From the NCBI RefSeq assembly GCF_001541315.1, contig NZ_LMVK01000013.1, forward strand, positions 1-64,000: 64,000 nucleotides of DNA. Direction: 5' to 3'. Below the pieces are notes generated by a model. That model made no database searches, was not told the DNA's origin, and saw only the letters and a list, made by a program, of their open reading frames with translations. This document shows, piece by piece, positions 18,216 through 27,433 of this stretch (the stretch's first letter is position 1; each line of letters begins with the position of its first letter). Both the position numbers and the translations under genes were made by a program. Origin of the DNA: Agrobacterium tumefaciens str. B6. Lineage in GTDB: Bacteria > Pseudomonadota > Alphaproteobacteria > Rhizobiales > Rhizobiaceae.

Positions 18216-19268
18216 ATGAAGGCACTGGTGCTGGAAGAAAAAGGCAAGCTCTCGCTCAGGGATTTTGATATTCCCGGTGGAGCAGGATCCGGTGAACTCG
18301 GGCCGAAGGATGTGCTTATCCGCACCCATACGGTCGGCATCTGCGGCTCTGATGTCCATTATTATACCCATGGCAAGATCGGTCATTTCGTCGTCAATGC
18401 GCCCATGGTGCTCGGGCACGAAGCGTCTGGAACCGTGATCGAAACCGGTGCCGAGGTAACACACCTGAAGGCTGGTGATCGCGTCTGCATGGAGCCCGGC
18501 ATTCCCGATCCGACATCACGCGCCTCGAAACTTGGCATCTATAATGTCGATCCCGCTGTCCGCTTCTGGGCGACGCCGCCGATCCATGGCTGCCTGACGC
18601 CTGAGGTCATTCATCCTGCCGCCTTCACCTACAAGCTGCCCGACAACGTGTCCTTTGCCGAAGGCGCCATGGTCGAACCCTTCGCCATCGGCATGCAGGC
18701 GGCGCTCCGGGCGCGTATCCAGCCGGGTGATATCGCCGTGGTAACGGGTGCAGGCCCGATCGGCATGATGGTGGCGCTCGCAGCACTTGCCGGCGGTTGC
18801 GCGAAGGTCATCGTTGCCGATCTTGCCCAGCCGAAGCTCGATATCATCGGCTCCTATGATGGCATCGAAACCGTCAACATTCGCGAACGCAATCTCGCAG
18901 AGGCCGTTTCGGCTGCGACCGACGGATGGGGTTGCGATGTCGTCTTCGAATGCTCGGGCGCCGCACCCGCCGTGCTTGGCATGGCGAAGCTGGCGCGGCC
19001 CGGCGGCGCGATCGTGCTGGTCGGCATGCCCGTCGATCCGGTTCCGGTCGATATTGTCGGCCTGCAGGCCAAGGAACTTCGGGTGGAGACGGTTTTCCGC
19101 TATGCCAACGTCTATGACCGCGCCGTGGCGCTTATCGCGTCCGGCAAGGTGGACCTGAAGCCGCTGATTTCCGCGACCATTCCCTTTGAAGACAGCATTG
19201 CCGGTTTCGACCGTGCGGTTGAAGCACGGGAAACGGATGTGAAACTGCAGATCGTGATGCCGCAGTAA
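18216..19268 (+). CDS. Zinc-type medium-chain alcohol dehydrogenase, xylitol/sorbitol dehydrogenase-like
   Basis: A 350-residue protein of the MDR family. Catalytic-zinc features are visible: [16 protein letters not shown] (Cys ligand) and LGHEASGTV (His-Glu). The NAD-binding motif is [11 protein letters not shown] near residue 175. The usual four structural-zinc cysteines are absent; that lobe reads [18 protein letters not shown], as in some rhizobial xylitol dehydrogenases. It probably oxidises xylitol or a related pentitol to D-xylulose. The ATG at 18216 follows GGAGG; the longer open frame has no support. It is upstream of, and in line with, the AraC regulator and transporter genes. Confidence 0.85.
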   Translation: MKALVLEEKGKLSLRDFDIPGGAGSGELGPKDVLIRTHTVGICGSDVHYYTHGKIGHFVVNAPMVLGHEASGTVIETGAEVTHLKAGDRVCMEPGIPDPTSRASKLGIYNVDPAVRFWATPPIHGCLTPEVIHPAAFTYKLPDNVSFAEGAMVEPFAIGMQAALRARIQPGDIAVVTGAGPIGMMVALAALAGGCAKVIVADLAQPKLDIIGSYDGIETVNIRERNLAEAVSAATDGWGCDVVFECSGAAPAVLGMAKLARPGGAIVLVGMPVDPVPVDIVGLQAKELRVETVFRYANVYDRAVALIASGKVDLKPLISATIPFEDSIAGFDRAVEARETDVKLQIVMPQ

Positions 19269-19638
19269 CGAACGAAGCCAGCCGCTGATGATTGAGCGGC
19301 AGAGAAGTTGCGGAAAAGTATGAGTGTAGCCTGTCGGCATCCGGCAGGCTACACGTCAAAATTTCAACGAAAATCGCTTCCGGTTGCGCATTCTTTGAGC
19401 GCATCACGCCAAATTGAGCGGAAAAGTCGGCCCCATCGCCGCGTTTATGGTCAGCCCTTTCGGGCGACTCTTCAATTTTCGACAAAAAAGAGTCAAAAAA
19501 GTATCGGTAATTTCTTCGGCGTGATGTGGATGTACCGCAGCCGCCCGCCATATGCTCCTCATCAACGCCTGGGACGAGCCATAAAGAGGAAATGGCTGCT
19601 GTCCGCAAATACGGCGGACGCGACTGATGGGAGGAACC
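19269..19638. other. 370-base intergenic region before the AraC regulator
   Basis: No gene is seen. It opens with the end of the dehydrogenase transcript, including the strong hairpin at 19324-19354, and then continues as an AT-richer stretch with A-runs near 19484-19500 that probably contains the regulator promoter. Confidence 0.5.
19324..19354 (+). terminator. Strong hairpin after the xylitol-type dehydrogenase gene
   Basis: GTGTAGCCTGTCGG pairs with CCGGCAGGCTACAC over 14 bp with one G-T wobble, leaving a three-base loop (CAT). It lies 55 bases after the stop codon. There is no T-run immediately after it, so a 3'-end stabiliser or protein-binding role is possible, but a transcript end is the simplest reading. 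Confidence 0.65.
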
Positions 19639-20526
19639 ATGATGCAGCCCGATCTGGAACTGGTGCACATCCGCAAGGGCGAATCCTTCGCCGCCTGGCG
19701 GCACGGCTATCCGTTCCGCACCGTGCGCTGGCATTATCATCCCGAATACGAAATCCACCTCGTCGTCGCCACATCGGGCACGTTTTATATCGGTGATTTC
19801 GTCGGTCGCTTCGGCCCCGGTCAGCTCATCATGACCGGTCCCAATCTCCCCCAGAACTGGATCAGCGAGATCGAGCCGGACGAAATCGTGCCGACACGTT
19901 CCCTCGTGATCCAGTTTCCGGAGAGCTTTATCGAGGATGCCTGCACTTCCATGTCGGAAATGGAAGTGGTGCGCGGCCTTCTGGATCGCAGCCGCCGCGG
20001 CATTCTTTTCGATGATGAGACCAGCGACCGCGTCCGCCCGCTGATCCTCCGGTTGATCGAAGCGCAGGGGCTGACGCGTCTGGCGCTTTTCTGGGAAATT
20101 CTCGATCTCTTGGTCAATGCCCCGACATCGGAGGTGCTGGCGAGCCTTAGCTACGAGTTGGATCTGACCGGCATCGGCGACAGCGGCATCAACCGTGCTC
20201 TGTCGCATCTACGCCAGCATCTGACCGAGCAGGTTGAGGAAATCGATCTCGCCGACATGGTGGGTCAGAGCCCGAGCGCCTTTTCCCGCGCCTTCAAGCG
20301 CCACACGGGAACGACGCTGGTGCGGTATCGCAATCAGTTACGCATCGATCTTGCCTGCCAGATGCTCCTGGCGGATCAGGATGTGAAGGTGGCGGAGGTC
20401 TGCTACGATGTGGGCTTTTCCAACCTTTCGAATTTCAACCGGCATTTCCTGAAGCTGAAGGGAATGTCGCCGTCGAGGTTCCGAACCATATTCGCAGCCC
20501 AGAAGGCAGCGGTCATGGCGGAGTAA
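19639..20526 (+). CDS. AraC-family transcriptional regulator of the pentitol locus
   Basis: A 295-residue protein. The N-terminal cupin-like sensor domain contains RWHYHPEYEIHLVV and GQLIMTGPNLPQNW. The C-terminal AraC helix-turn-helix pair is visible as EIDLADMVGQSPSAFSRAFKRHTG and VAEVCYDVGFSNLSNFNRHF. The ATG at 19639 follows GGGAGG. Position directly upstream of the ABC transporter operon suggests it activates that operon in response to a pentitol or pentulose; the ligand is not known. Confidence 0.88.
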   Translation: MMQPDLELVHIRKGESFAAWRHGYPFRTVRWHYHPEYEIHLVVATSGTFYIGDFVGRFGPGQLIMTGPNLPQNWISEIEPDEIVPTRSLVIQFPESFIEDACTSMSEMEVVRGLLDRSRRGILFDDETSDRVRPLILRLIEAQGLTRLALFWEILDLLVNAPTSEVLASLSYELDLTGIGDSGINRALSHLRQHLTEQVEEIDLADMVGQSPSAFSRAFKRHTGTTLVRYRNQLRIDLACQMLLADQDVKVAEVCYDVGFSNLSNFNRHFLKLKGMSPSRFRTIFAAQKAAVMAE

Positions 20527-20623
20527 ACCAGCGACACATCGCCGATTTTTACCAATTCGGGCAGAGGGCTGTCCGGAACCGGGCACCTGTTGCCCCAACT
20601 TTCCAAACGGGAGGAAAAGTGAG

Positions 20624-21535
20624 ATGAAAATGAAATCCAAGTTTCTGATGGCGACAGCCGCAATTGCAATGATGGCCGCTCCGGCGCTGGCGCAGGAAAA
20701 GCTGAAGATCGGCATGACCTTCCAGGAACTGAACAACCCCTATTTTGTATCGATGCAGGAAGCCCTGAAGGAAGCCGCCGCAAGCATTGGCGCAGATGTC
20801 GTCGTCACCGATGCCGGCCACGATGTGGCAAAGCAGATTTCCGACGTTGAAGACATGCTTCAGCAGAAGATCGACATCCTGCTCCTGAACCCGACCGACA
20901 GCGCCGGCATCGAAGCCGCCGTTCACGCTGCCAAGGCCGCCGGCGTGACTGTCGTCGCCGTCGACGCCAACGCCAATGGCCCGGTCGACACCTTCGTCGG
21001 CTCGAAGAACCGCGACGCGGGTTACCAGTCGTGCAAATATCTCGGTGAAGCCCTCGGTGGTAAGGGTGAGGTTGCTATCCTCGACGGCATTCCGGTCGTG
21101 CCGATCCTGCAGCGCGTCGAAGGTTGCAAGGCGGCTCTTGCAGAATTCGCAGACATCAAGCTGGTCGACACGCAGAACGGCCGTCAGGACCGCTCCGTTG
21201 CTCTCGGCGTCGTCGAAAACATGATTCAGTCGCGTCCGAACCTCGCCGGTATCTTCTCGGTCAACGATGGCGGTGCGATGGGTGCACTCGCTGCGATCCA
21301 GGGTTCCGGCAAGGACATCAAGCTGACCTCGGTGGACGGTGCGCCGGAAGCGGTGAAGGCAATTGCCGACGGTGGCCCTTTCATCGAAACCACCGCGCAG
21401 TTCCCGCGTGACCAGGTTCGTGTCGGTCTTGCCATGGCGCTCGCCCAGAAGTGGGGCGCACGCGTCGTGCCGAAGGAAGTCCCGATCGACGTCATGGTCG
21501 TTGACAGCAAAAACGCCGGCGAGTTCAGCTGGTAA
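20624..21535 (+). CDS. Ribose-type sugar ABC transporter, periplasmic binding protein
   Basis: A 303-residue protein with a Sec signal peptide (MATAAIAMMAAPALAQE) and the RbsB-type periplasmic-binding fold: KIGMTFQELNNPYFVSM at the mature N-terminus and IFSVNDGGAMGALAAIQ later. It should deliver a sugar or polyol to the following ATPase and permease. A GC-rich hairpin separates it from the ATPase gene. The substrate is inferred to be a pentitol from the neighbouring enzymes. Confidence 0.9.
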   Translation: MKMKSKFLMATAAIAMMAAPALAQEKLKIGMTFQELNNPYFVSMQEALKEAAASIGADVVVTDAGHDVAKQISDVEDMLQQKIDILLLNPTDSAGIEAAVHAAKAAGVTVVAVDANANGPVDTFVGSKNRDAGYQSCKYLGEALGGKGEVAILDGIPVVPILQRVEGCKAALAEFADIKLVDTQNGRQDRSVALGVVENMIQSRPNLAGIFSVNDGGAMGALAAIQGSGKDIKLTSVDGAPEAVKAIADGGPFIETTAQFPRDQVRVGLAMALAQKWGARVVPKEVPIDVMVVDSKNAGEFSW

Positions 21536-21550
21536 GATCGCCTCCCAGGT

Positions 21551-21577
21551 CCCGTCCCCGCTTCGTGCGGGGGCGGG
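21551..21577 (+). terminator. Intra-operon GC hairpin between binding protein and ATPase genes
   Basis: CCCGTCCCCGC pairs with GCGGGGGCGGG over 11 bp (one G-T wobble) around the loop TTCGT. It lies in the gap between the two transporter genes, with no T-run. Such hairpins commonly protect upstream mRNA or attenuate readthrough so that the binding protein is made in excess. Confidence 0.7.
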
Positions 21578-21604
21578 GCAGTCCCGACCATCGAGGAGGG
21601 TGAA

Positions 21605-23107
21605 ATGCTGGAACTGAATGGAATAAGAAAAAGCTTTGGCAAGATCGAAGTCCTGCGTGGCGTCGACCTTCAGGCGCGCGCCGGTGAGGTGCATGCGCTT
21701 CTAGGCGAAAACGGCGCCGGCAAGTCGACTTTGATGAAGATCCTGTGCGGCATTCTGCAGCCCTCGGAGGGGACGATCCGCATCGACGGCAAGGATCGCC
21801 GCTTCGCCAATTATGATGAGGCGATTGCCGCCGGCGTCGGCATCGTGTTTCAGGAATTCAGCCTGATCCCCTATCTCAATGCCGTGGAAAACATGTTCCT
21901 CGCCCGCGAAATCCGCGGGCCGCTGCGCCTTCTCAACAGGGGCGCGATGCGCAAGCGCGCGGCAGAGATCATGAGCCGGCTGGCCGTGGATGTGCCGCTC
22001 GACGTACCGGTGCATCGTCTTTCCGTTGCCCAGCAGCAATTTGTCGAAATCGCCAAGGCGCTGTCGCTGGATGCCAGCATCCTTGTTCTTGACGAGCCGA
22101 CCGCGACGCTCACCCCGTCTGAGACCGAGCATCTGTTCAAGGTCATGCGCGAACTGCGGCGTCAAGGCGTGGCGATCATCTTCATTTCGCATCATCTGGA
22201 AGAAATATTCGAGATCTGCGACCGCATCACCGTTCTGCGCGACGGTGAACTGATCGGCTCCTGCCTGACGTCGGAGGTCGATAATGACCGTCTCGTCGAG
22301 ATGATGGTCGGCCGACGCATCGAAGCCAATTTCCCGCCGAAGCCGCAGCTCGATCCTTCCGCCGAAAGCGTGATTGAAGTGGAAGAGCTGCAATTGAAGA
22401 AGGGCGGCCCCGTCTCGCGCTTTGCGCTGCGCAAGGGTGAAATCCTCGGCTTTGCCGGGCTTGTCGGTTCAGGCCGCACCGAAACGGTGCTGGCCATGCT
22501 CGGCGCGCATTCCGCATCGCGCCGCAAGATCAAGGTCGATGGCGTGGACACGCGTTTTTCCGGCCCCGATGAAGCGTTGATGCGCGGCATCGGCCTCTTG
22601 CCGGAAAGCCGCAAGGAGGAGGGGCTGATCACCAGCTTCTCCATCCTGCAGAATATTTCGCTGAACAATTACCGCAAATACCGCAGGGCGCACTGGTTCC
22701 TCGATCTCAAAAAGGAACTGGAGCACACGACGAAGGCCATGGCACAGGTGCAGGTGAAGGCGCAGGGGCCTTTTGCCCGCGTCGACACGCTGTCCGGCGG
22801 CAACCAGCAGAAGATCGTCATCGCGCGCTGGCTGAACCATGACATGCGCGTGCTGATCTTCGACGAGCCGACACGCGGCATCGATGTCGGCGCGAAGGCG
22901 GAAATCTATTCGCTCATGCGTGAATTCGCCGCCAAGGGCCATTCGATCATCATGATCTCCTCGGAGCTGCCGGAAGTGATCGGCATGTCCGACAGGGTCT
23001 GCGTCTTCCGTTCCGGCGGCATCGTCGCCACGGTCGAGGGCGAAGACATCAATTCAGAAACAATAATGACAAACGCCACCACCGGGAGAGTTGAACATGT
23101 CGCTTGA
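21605..23107 (+). CDS. Ribose-type sugar ABC transporter, duplicated ATP-binding protein
   Basis: A 500-residue RbsA-type ATPase with two nucleotide-binding domains. The first has Walker [10 protein letters not shown] and Walker [12 protein letters not shown]. The second has the degenerate P-loop GLVGSGRTE, the signature [15 protein letters not shown] and Walker [15 protein letters not shown], as usual for this family. The ATG has GAGGAGGG before it. It overlaps the permease gene by 11 bases. Confidence 0.93.
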   Translation: MLELNGIRKSFGKIEVLRGVDLQARAGEVHALLGENGAGKSTLMKILCGILQPSEGTIRIDGKDRRFANYDEAIAAGVGIVFQEFSLIPYLNAVENMFLAREIRGPLRLLNRGAMRKRAAEIMSRLAVDVPLDVPVHRLSVAQQQFVEIAKALSLDASILVLDEPTATLTPSETEHLFKVMRELRRQGVAIIFISHHLEEIFEICDRITVLRDGELIGSCLTSEVDNDRLVEMMVGRRIEANFPPKPQLDPSAESVIEVEELQLKKGGPVSRFALRKGEILGFAGLVGSGRTETVLAMLGAHSASRRKIKVDGVDTRFSGPDEALMRGIGLLPESRKEEGLITSFSILQNISLNNYRKYRRAHWFLDLKKELEHTTKAMAQVQVKAQGPFARVDTLSGGNQQKIVIARWLNHDMRVLIFDEPTRGIDVGAKAEIYSLMREFAAKGHSIIMISSELPEVIGMSDRVCVFRSGGIVATVEGEDINSETIMTNATTGRVEHVA

Positions 23108-24074
23108 TGCAAACACCGGCACAGCCGCGAAAACGGGCGGTTTCAGTCTCGGCGCCATGTTGCGTTCGCCGCTCGCCTTGCCGCTGGCGGGTCTCATCGT
23201 CGTATCGATCCTCATGGGGCTTGCGGGCGACAATTTCTTCAGCGTCAACAACATCATGACCGTGCTGCGGCAGGTTTCCGTCGTCGGCATTCTCGCCGTG
23301 GGCATGACCTTCGTCATCCTCACCGGCGGCATCGACCTTTCGGTCGGCGCGGTCATGGCGCTTGTCGGCACGCTGTCGGCCGGCCTGATGGTGAATACCG
23401 GCCTGTCGCCCGCGGTTGCTTTGCCAGCTGGCCTTTTCATCGGTCTCGGCATCGGCATCTTCAACGGGGCGCTTGTCGCCTGGGGCAAGATGCCCGCCAT
23501 TATCGTGACGCTTGCCACCATGGGCATGGCGCGCGGTCTCGGCCTCATTTATTCCGGCGGTTACCCGGTCAGCGGCATTCCGAGCTGGATTTCCTGGTTC
23601 GGCGTCGGCCGTATCGGTGTCGTTCCGGTGCCTGTCGTGATCATGGTGGTGATTTATGCCATCGCCTGGGTGCTGTTGCAGCGAACGGCTTTCGGCCGTC
23701 ATGTCTATGCACTTGGCGGAAACGAGCTGGCGGCCCGTCTTTCGGGCGTGAAGACCCAGCGCGTCAAGCTTGCGGTCTATGGCATCTCGGGCGTCACGGC
23801 AGCTTTTGCCGCGCTCATCCTCACCGGCCGCTTGATGAGCGGTCAGCCCAATGCCGGTGTCGGCTTCGAACTGGACGCCATTGCGGCGGTCGTTCTCGGC
23901 GGCACGGCGATTGCAGGCGGCAGGGGTCTCATTCTCGGCACGCTCATCGGCGCGGTGCTGCTCGGCATCCTTAATAACGGCCTCAATTTGATGGGCATCA
24001 ACCCCTATCTGCAGGATGTCATCAAGGGCGGCATCATCCTGCTGGCCATCTATATCGGGCGCGAATGGCGCTGA
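23097..24074 (+). CDS. Ribose-type sugar ABC transporter permease
   Basis: A 325-residue RbsC-type permease with eight or more transmembrane helices and the family signatures [16 protein letters not shown] and [13 protein letters not shown]. The ATG at 23097 follows GGGAGAG and lies inside the end of the ATPase gene. It completes the importer with the upstream two genes. Its short [11 protein letters not shown] loop is the site where the ATPase would dock. Confidence 0.92.
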   Translation: MSLDANTGTAAKTGGFSLGAMLRSPLALPLAGLIVVSILMGLAGDNFFSVNNIMTVLRQVSVVGILAVGMTFVILTGGIDLSVGAVMALVGTLSAGLMVNTGLSPAVALPAGLFIGLGIGIFNGALVAWGKMPAIIVTLATMGMARGLGLIYSGGYPVSGIPSWISWFGVGRIGVVPVPVVIMVVIYAIAWVLLQRTAFGRHVYALGGNELAARLSGVKTQRVKLAVYGISGVTAAFAALILTGRLMSGQPNAGVGFELDAIAAVVLGGTAIAGGRGLILGTLIGAVLLGILNNGLNLMGINPYLQDVIKGGIILLAIYIGREWR

Positions 24075-24113
24075 GCCGGCCCGGAAACATCTTCATAAAC
24101 GCAGGAGAATTAA

Positions 24114-24845
24114 ATGTCTGAATCGCTGCAAGGCAAGATCGCAGTCATCACCGGCGCCGCATCCGGCATCGGGCTTGCCACATCAGAGGCGCTCTTGGAA
24201 CAGGGCGCAACCGTGGTCATGGTCGACTGGAACGAGAAAGCCTTGAATGGTCTGGTCGCCAAGCTTGGTGACCGCGCTATCCCGCAGGTGACGAACCTGC
24301 TCGATGCCGACAGCTGCAACGCCATGATCCCGGAAATCCTCGGGAAGGTCGACCATATCGACATTCTCTATTGCAATGCCGGCACCTATATCGGCGGCGA
24401 TCTCACGGAGACGACGCCCGAAGCCATCGACAAGATGCTGAACCTCAACGTCAACGCCGTCATGAAGAACGTTCATGCCGTCGTGCCGCATATGTCCGAG
24501 CGCAAGACCGGCGATATCATTGTCACCTGCTCCATCGCCGGCCACTTCCCGACCTATTGGGAGCCGGTCTATTCGGGCTCGAAATGGGCGATCACCAGCT
24601 TCGTGCAGGGCATGCGCCGCCAGATGATCCCGCACGGCGTGCGAGTCGCGCAGGTTTCTCCCGGCCCGGTCGTTTCCGCACTTCTGGCTGATTGGCCCGA
24701 GGAAAACCTCCGCAAGGCCAAGGAATCGGGCAGCCTGATCGATGCGAGCGAAGTGGCCGATGCCGTCATCTACATGCTGACGCGCAAGCGCACCGTCACC
24801 ATCCGCGACATGCTGGTCTTGCCGACCAACTTCGACCGCGTTTAA
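24114..24845 (+). CDS. Short-chain dehydrogenase, ribitol 2-dehydrogenase-like
   Basis: A 243-residue SDR with the cofactor motif VITGAASGIG, NAG motif CNAGTYIGG and catalytic YSGSKWAI (YxxxK). Several parts (SIAGHFPTYWEPVYSGSKW, VSPGPVVSALLADWP) resemble ribitol 2-dehydrogenase, which makes D-ribulose from ribitol. The downstream FGGY kinase would then phosphorylate D-ribulose, which supports the assignment. Another polyol substrate is possible. Confidence 0.8.
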   Translation: MSESLQGKIAVITGAASGIGLATSEALLEQGATVVMVDWNEKALNGLVAKLGDRAIPQVTNLLDADSCNAMIPEILGKVDHIDILYCNAGTYIGGDLTETTPEAIDKMLNLNVNAVMKNVHAVVPHMSERKTGDIIVTCSIAGHFPTYWEPVYSGSKWAITSFVQGMRRQMIPHGVRVAQVSPGPVVSALLADWPEENLRKAKESGSLIDASEVADAVIYMLTRKRTVTIRDMLVLPTNFDRV

Positions 24846-24855
24846 AAACTTCTGG

Positions 24856-24889
24856 AGCGGCGGGAAAACCGGAAACGGCCCCCGCCGCT
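24856..24889 (+). terminator. Hairpin between the SDR and FGGY kinase genes
   Basis: AGCGGCGGG (24856-24864) pairs with CCCGCCGCT (24881-24889), nine perfect base pairs around a 16-base loop, 10 bases after the SDR stop. TTAAAATCTGTT follows rather than a pure T-run, so partial termination or mRNA stabilisation within the operon is likely. Confidence 0.55.
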
Positions 24890-24936
24890 TAAAATCTGTT
24901 CAAGCACCGGATGATCCGCTCCGAGGAGTATCGTAA

Positions 24937-26547
24937 ATGGCTTCCTATCTTGTTGGCGTCGATGTCGGGACCGGCTCGGCGCGGGCCGGTGTCTTTGATG
25001 TCGCGGGCAAGCTTCTCGCCACCGCCAAGCGCCCGATCACCATGCACCGCGAAGATGGGGGCATTGCCGAACAATCGAGTGGTGAGGTGTGGCAGGCCGT
25101 TTGTGATAGTGTGCGGGGAAGCGTGTCACGCGCCGGGATCGATCCGGCTGAGGTTGCCGGCATCGGTTTCGACGCGACCTGTTCGCTTGTCGTGCGTGGT
25201 GCTGATGACGAGACTGTGCCGGTCGGCGCTACCGATCATCCCGAACGCGATATCATCGTCTGGATGGATCACCGCGCCGTGGAACAGGCGGAGCGCATCA
25301 ACGCCGGCGAACACGCCGTCCTGAAATATGTCGGCGGCCGTATTTCCCCGGAAATGCAGACGCCGAAACTGCTGTGGCTCAGCGAAAACAGGCCGGAAAT
25401 CTACGCCCGGGCCGAGCACTTCTTCGACCTGACGGATTTTCTGACATGGAAGGCTTCCGGCGCGCTTGATCGCTCCGCCTGCACGGTCACCTGCAAATGG
25501 ACCTATCTCGCCCATGAGAACCGTTGGGATGCGGACTATTTCACCCGCATCGGGCTTGGTGATCTCGCGGAGCAGGGCTTCCGCCGCATCGGTGAAAGCG
25601 TCGTTCACCCCGGCACGGCGCTGGGCAAGGGTCTCACCGAAGACGCTGCAAAAGCCATGGGGCTGGTTGCAGGCACCGCCGTTGCCGCAGGCCTGATTGA
25701 CGCCCATGCCGGCGGCGTTGGCACGGTGGCAGCGGGTGGTGACGCCTCGCGATGCCTCGGTTATGTCTTCGGCACTTCCTCCTGCACCATGACCACCACA
25801 GCCGAGCCCGCCTTTGTGCCTGGCGTCTGGGGTCCCTATTATTCCGCCATGGTTCCCGGCGCATGGCTCAATGAAGGCGGTCAGTCCGCCGCCGGCGCGG
25901 CCATCGATTACCTGGTGCAATTGCATCCGGCCTTTACCGAGGCGAAGGCGCTTGCCGAGAAGGATGGCAAAGCCTTGCCGGTCTGGCTTGCCGACCGCGC
26001 CCTCGGCCTTGCCGCTTCCGTTTCCGCCGTAGCTGAGATCGCCGAGGATTTTCATGTGGTGCCGGAATTTCTCGGTAACCGCGCGCCCTTCGCCGATCCG
26101 CATGCCCGCGCGGTCATTGCCGGTTATGGCATGGAGACGGGCGTGGATTCGCTCGTCGCGCTTTATGTGGCGGGGCTTCTGGGCCTCGGTTACGGGCTTC
26201 GTCAGATTATCGAGACGCAGGCCCGCAATGGTGCGCCGGTGGAAACCATCAGCGTCAGCGGTGGGGCGGGCGCTCATCCGCTTGCTCGGCAATTACTGGC
26301 GGATGCGACCGGCCTTCCCGTCGAACTGACCGAATGCGAGGAGCCAGTGCTTCTCGGTTCGGCCATGCTGGGTGCCGTTGCCGCCGGAACCTATCCCGAC
26401 CTCATCGCCGCCATGCCGGCGATGTCGCGTATCGCCAGCAGCGCAACGCCAGATCCTGATTTTCAAAAGGTTCATCAGGGGCGTTACGACGCGTTTCTTG
26501 CGCTGCAGAATGCGGCACGCGCCATTCGTTCCGCCAGCCATTCCTGA
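24937..26547 (+). CDS. FGGY-family carbohydrate kinase, probable D-ribulokinase
   Basis: A 536-residue kinase with the N-terminal phosphate-binding motif VGVDVGTGSARAGVFD and the C-terminal FGGY segment ETISVSGGAGAHPLARQLLAD. Segments such as GIGFDATCSLVV and WMDHRAVEQAERIN match the ribulokinase-like branch (YpCarbK/FGGY), known to phosphorylate D-ribulose. Together with the ribitol-type SDR it would channel ribitol into the pentose phosphate pathway as D-ribulose 5-phosphate. Xylulose or L-ribulose kinase activity is a less likely alternative. Confidence 0.85.
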   Translation: MASYLVGVDVGTGSARAGVFDVAGKLLATAKRPITMHREDGGIAEQSSGEVWQAVCDSVRGSVSRAGIDPAEVAGIGFDATCSLVVRGADDETVPVGATDHPERDIIVWMDHRAVEQAERINAGEHAVLKYVGGRISPEMQTPKLLWLSENRPEIYARAEHFFDLTDFLTWKASGALDRSACTVTCKWTYLAHENRWDADYFTRIGLGDLAEQGFRRIGESVVHPGTALGKGLTEDAAKAMGLVAGTAVAAGLIDAHAGGVGTVAAGGDASRCLGYVFGTSSCTMTTTAEPAFVPGVWGPYYSAMVPGAWLNEGGQSAAGAAIDYLVQLHPAFTEAKALAEKDGKALPVWLADRALGLAASVSAVAEIAEDFHVVPEFLGNRAPFADPHARAVIAGYGMETGVDSLVALYVAGLLGLGYGLRQIIETQARNGAPVETISVSGGAGAHPLARQLLADATGLPVELTECEEPVLLGSAMLGAVAAGTYPDLIAAMPAMSRIASSATPDPDFQKVHQGRYDAFLALQNAARAIRSASHS

Positions 26548-26603
26548 AACGCGTCACAAGCTTAGATCATCCGGCCGTATCGGCCGCAAATAACGAGGGT
26601 TCC

Positions 26604-27329
26604 ATGCAGTTTTCCGGAAAATCCGTCATCATCACCGGCGCAGGAAAAGGTATCGGCCGCGCCTGTGCGCAGCTGATGGCCGCGCGCGGTGCGGAAGTGG
26701 TGGCGATCAGCCGCACGCAATCAGATCTCGACAGCCTGAAAAGCGAAATCGGCGGCCGTTCGATCCGTGTCGATCTTGCCGATGTCGCCGCCACCCGCGC
26801 CGCGATGGCGGAGGCTGGCCCCTGCGATTTCCTGATCAACAGCGCCGGCATCAACGTGCTGGAAAGCGTGCTCGACATGAGCGATGCGGGTTATGAAGCC
26901 GTGCTGGGCATCAACCTGCGTGCGGCCCTTATCACCTGCCAGGAATTTGCCCGCGCCCGCATCGCAAATGGCGGCGGTGGCGCCATCGTCAACATCACGT
27001 CTATCGCCGGCCATCGCGGTTTTCAGGATCACCTGTGTTATGCAGCGTCCAAGGCAGGGCTTGAAGGTGCAACTCGTGTTCTCGCCAAGGAGCTCGGCCC
27101 CCATGGTATTCGCGTCAACGCGGTTGCGCCGACCATCACGCTGACCGAACTCGCTGCCGAGGCCTGGAACGACCCCGCAAAGAGCCAGCCGATGATGGTT
27201 CGTCATCCGCTTAACCGTTTTGCCGAAGCGGAAGAGGTGGCGCAGAGCATCGCGCTGCTGCTCTCGGACGACAGCAAGATGATTTCCGGCGCCGTCTTGC
27301 CCGTCGATGGCGGTTTCCTCGCCGTTTGA
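26604..27329 (+). CDS. Short-chain dehydrogenase, L-xylulose reductase (DCXR)-like
   Basis: A 241-residue SDR with VIITGAGKGIGRACAQ, VVAISRTQSDLDSL, NSAG, catalytic YAASKAG and a C-terminus containing MVRHPLNRFAEAEEV and LLSDDSKMISGAVLPVDGGF. These segments are strikingly like dicarbonyl/L-xylulose reductase, including the cofactor-loop SRTQ. It would interconvert xylitol and L-xylulose or reduce a related sugar. It is the last gene of the pentitol operon, 56 bases after the kinase, and is followed by a strong terminator. Confidence 0.82.
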   Translation: MQFSGKSVIITGAGKGIGRACAQLMAARGAEVVAISRTQSDLDSLKSEIGGRSIRVDLADVAATRAAMAEAGPCDFLINSAGINVLESVLDMSDAGYEAVLGINLRAALITCQEFARARIANGGGGAIVNITSIAGHRGFQDHLCYAASKAGLEGATRVLAKELGPHGIRVNAVAPTITLTELAAEAWNDPAKSQPMMVRHPLNRFAEAEEVAQSIALLLSDDSKMISGAVLPVDGGFLAV

Positions 27330-27380
27330 GACAGGCAACGGCGGAAATCAAGGCGCATTGCTGAAAACCATCAAACCTGA

Positions 27381-27421
27381 TGCGCGGGGTGCAAGATGCA
27401 CCGCCGCGCATTTTATTTTTT
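27381..27421 (+). terminator. Rho-independent terminator of the pentitol operon
   Basis: TGCGCGGGGTGC pairs with GCACC(G)CCGCGCA, a 12-bp stem with one bulged G and the loop AAGAT, followed directly by TTTTATTTTTT. It lies 51 bases after the DCXR-like gene and before the convergent ProP gene, 13 bases from the latter's stop. Confidence 0.9.
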
Positions 27422-27433
27422 GACGCGCAGTTG

